Shown one piece after another: positions 6,294 through 6,792 of a DNA stretch of 6,792 nt. The notes beneath the pieces are model-generated. The model searched no databases. It saw only the letters and a program-made list of their open reading frames with translations, and had not been told where the DNA came from. Each line of letters begins with the position of its first letter. Within the stretch, counting starts at the first letter, position 1. Source of the stretch: a bacterium (GTDB lineage: Bacteria; Cyanobacteriota; Vampirovibrionia; Gastranaerophilales; Gastranaerophilaceae); the NCBI GenBank assembly GCA_017541565.1, contig JAFXYU010000215.1, positions 1-6,792 of the forward strand, written 5' to 3'. A program made the position numbers and the translations under genes.

Positions 6294-6792
6294 ATGCGTT
6301 CAACATATCTTGCGTTTACCTTTAGCCTTTGTTTAATGTACTTTAGTATAGCACTGCTTGTACCTGTTTGTGTTGCACTTATCTATGGCGAATTTGGTGC
6401 GATACTTCCGTTTGTTACGGCATCAATTTTGGCAATAACGATTTCTTTTTTAATAAAAAATATCGTTAAAGGAACGAAACAGATTAAATCAATAAACGAT
6501 ATAAAAAAGTCTGAAGGGCTTACGGTTGTAACTTTTTCTTGGCTTTTTGCCTGTTTGTTTGCGGCTGTTCCTTATTTGTTTTTCGGATTCAGTCCGATGG
6601 ATGCTCTTTTTGAGGCGACCTCGGGAATTACAACAACGGGCGCAACTGTTCTTACGCATTTTGATTATCCGCATGCAATGTTTTTCTGGCGTTCGTTTAC
6701 TCAGTGGCTTGGCGGTATGGGTATTATAGTCCTTTTTATTGCGATACTTCCCCAGTTTGCGATTGCCGGAAGACAAATGTTTTTTGCGGAAG
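6294..6792 (+). CDS. trkH: Trk potassium-uptake channel subunit TrkH (N-terminal part, cut by window end)
   Basis: The first 166 codons of an integral membrane potassium transporter, open to the window edge, so the truncation is from the window and not the gene. Known full-length TrkH proteins are about 480 aa, so roughly a third is present. Hydrophobic helices are visible at about 7-30, 36-56, 77-97 and 129-153. The first pore helix and selectivity filter appear as EATSGITTTGAT (107-118), with the filter glycine at G116, followed by WLGGMGIIVLFIAILP (138-153), a typical TrkH signature. A basic cytoplasmic loop (55-72) lies between helices 2 and 3. The start is well supported: GGAGGG at 6281-6286 lies inside the end of trkA, 7 nt before ATG 6294. 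TrkH works with TrkA encoded just upstream. Confidence 0.96.
   Translation, partial: MRSTYLAFTFSLCLMYFSIALLVPVCVALIYGEFGAILPFVTASILAITISFLIKNIVKGTKQIKSINDIKKSEGLTVVTFSWLFACLFAAVPYLFFGFSPMDALFEATSGITTTGATVLTHFDYPHAMFFWRSFTQWLGGMGIIVLFIAILPQFAIAGRQMFFAE

Noticed and set aside
6489..6776. Minus-strand 95-codon frame and plus-strand 60-codon frame near the window end.
   Set aside because: Both overlap the clear trkH reading frame, whose channel motifs leave no doubt about the true frame.

Overview
This 6.8 kb window from a low-G+C bacterial genome has two parts: an accessory block (about 1-2970) holding a complete-looking type II restriction-modification (R-M) pair and a small unknown gene, and a housekeeping operon (about 3160-6792 and beyond) of proS, trkA and trkH. 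Shine-Dalgarno sequences are strong and purine-rich (AGAGG, GAGGAG, GGAGGG). The lineage cannot be fixed from this sequence. The ProRS is the long bacterial type with an inserted editing domain. The small protein at 2542-2952 begins with a short leader ending in a 'CFG' motif, which recalls many short proteins of gut Melainabacteria (Candidatus Gastranaerophilales). A Clostridia-like Firmicute is the main alternative. This placement is inference from memory.

Region 1-2400 holds a plus-strand gene (20-688) for a 222-aa protein with a PD-(D/E)XK-type catalytic signature (EFD, then DFK), and a minus-strand gene (696-2351) for a 551-aa N6-adenine DNA methyltransferase of the X-I-IV (gamma) order. 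They converge tail to tail with 7 bp between them, and both stop codons lie inside an A+T-only inverted repeat. No specificity (HsdS) gene or controller gene is visible, so a two-gene type II system is the simplest reading. The endonuclease would cut unmodified DNA and the methylase would protect the host. The methylase has a good promoter of its own (2377-2404) and a ribosome site that fixes its start at 2351.

Region 2400-3163 holds a small minus-strand gene of unknown function (2542-2952) with its own promoter (2994-3022), then a divergent intergenic stretch with a hairpin (3054-3074) and a likely extended -10 promoter for proS. This stretch may be the junction between the R-M island and the core operon.

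Region 3164-6792 holds proS (prolyl-tRNA synthetase, complete), trkA (two-RCK potassium-uptake regulator, complete) and the first 166 codons of trkH (potassium channel subunit, cut by the window end). trkA and trkH are 3 nt apart and almost certainly translated together as the Trk potassium-uptake system. proS lies 43 nt upstream of trkA on the same strand, with no obvious terminator between them. The most interesting object is the endonuclease, which I cannot assign to a named restriction-enzyme family.
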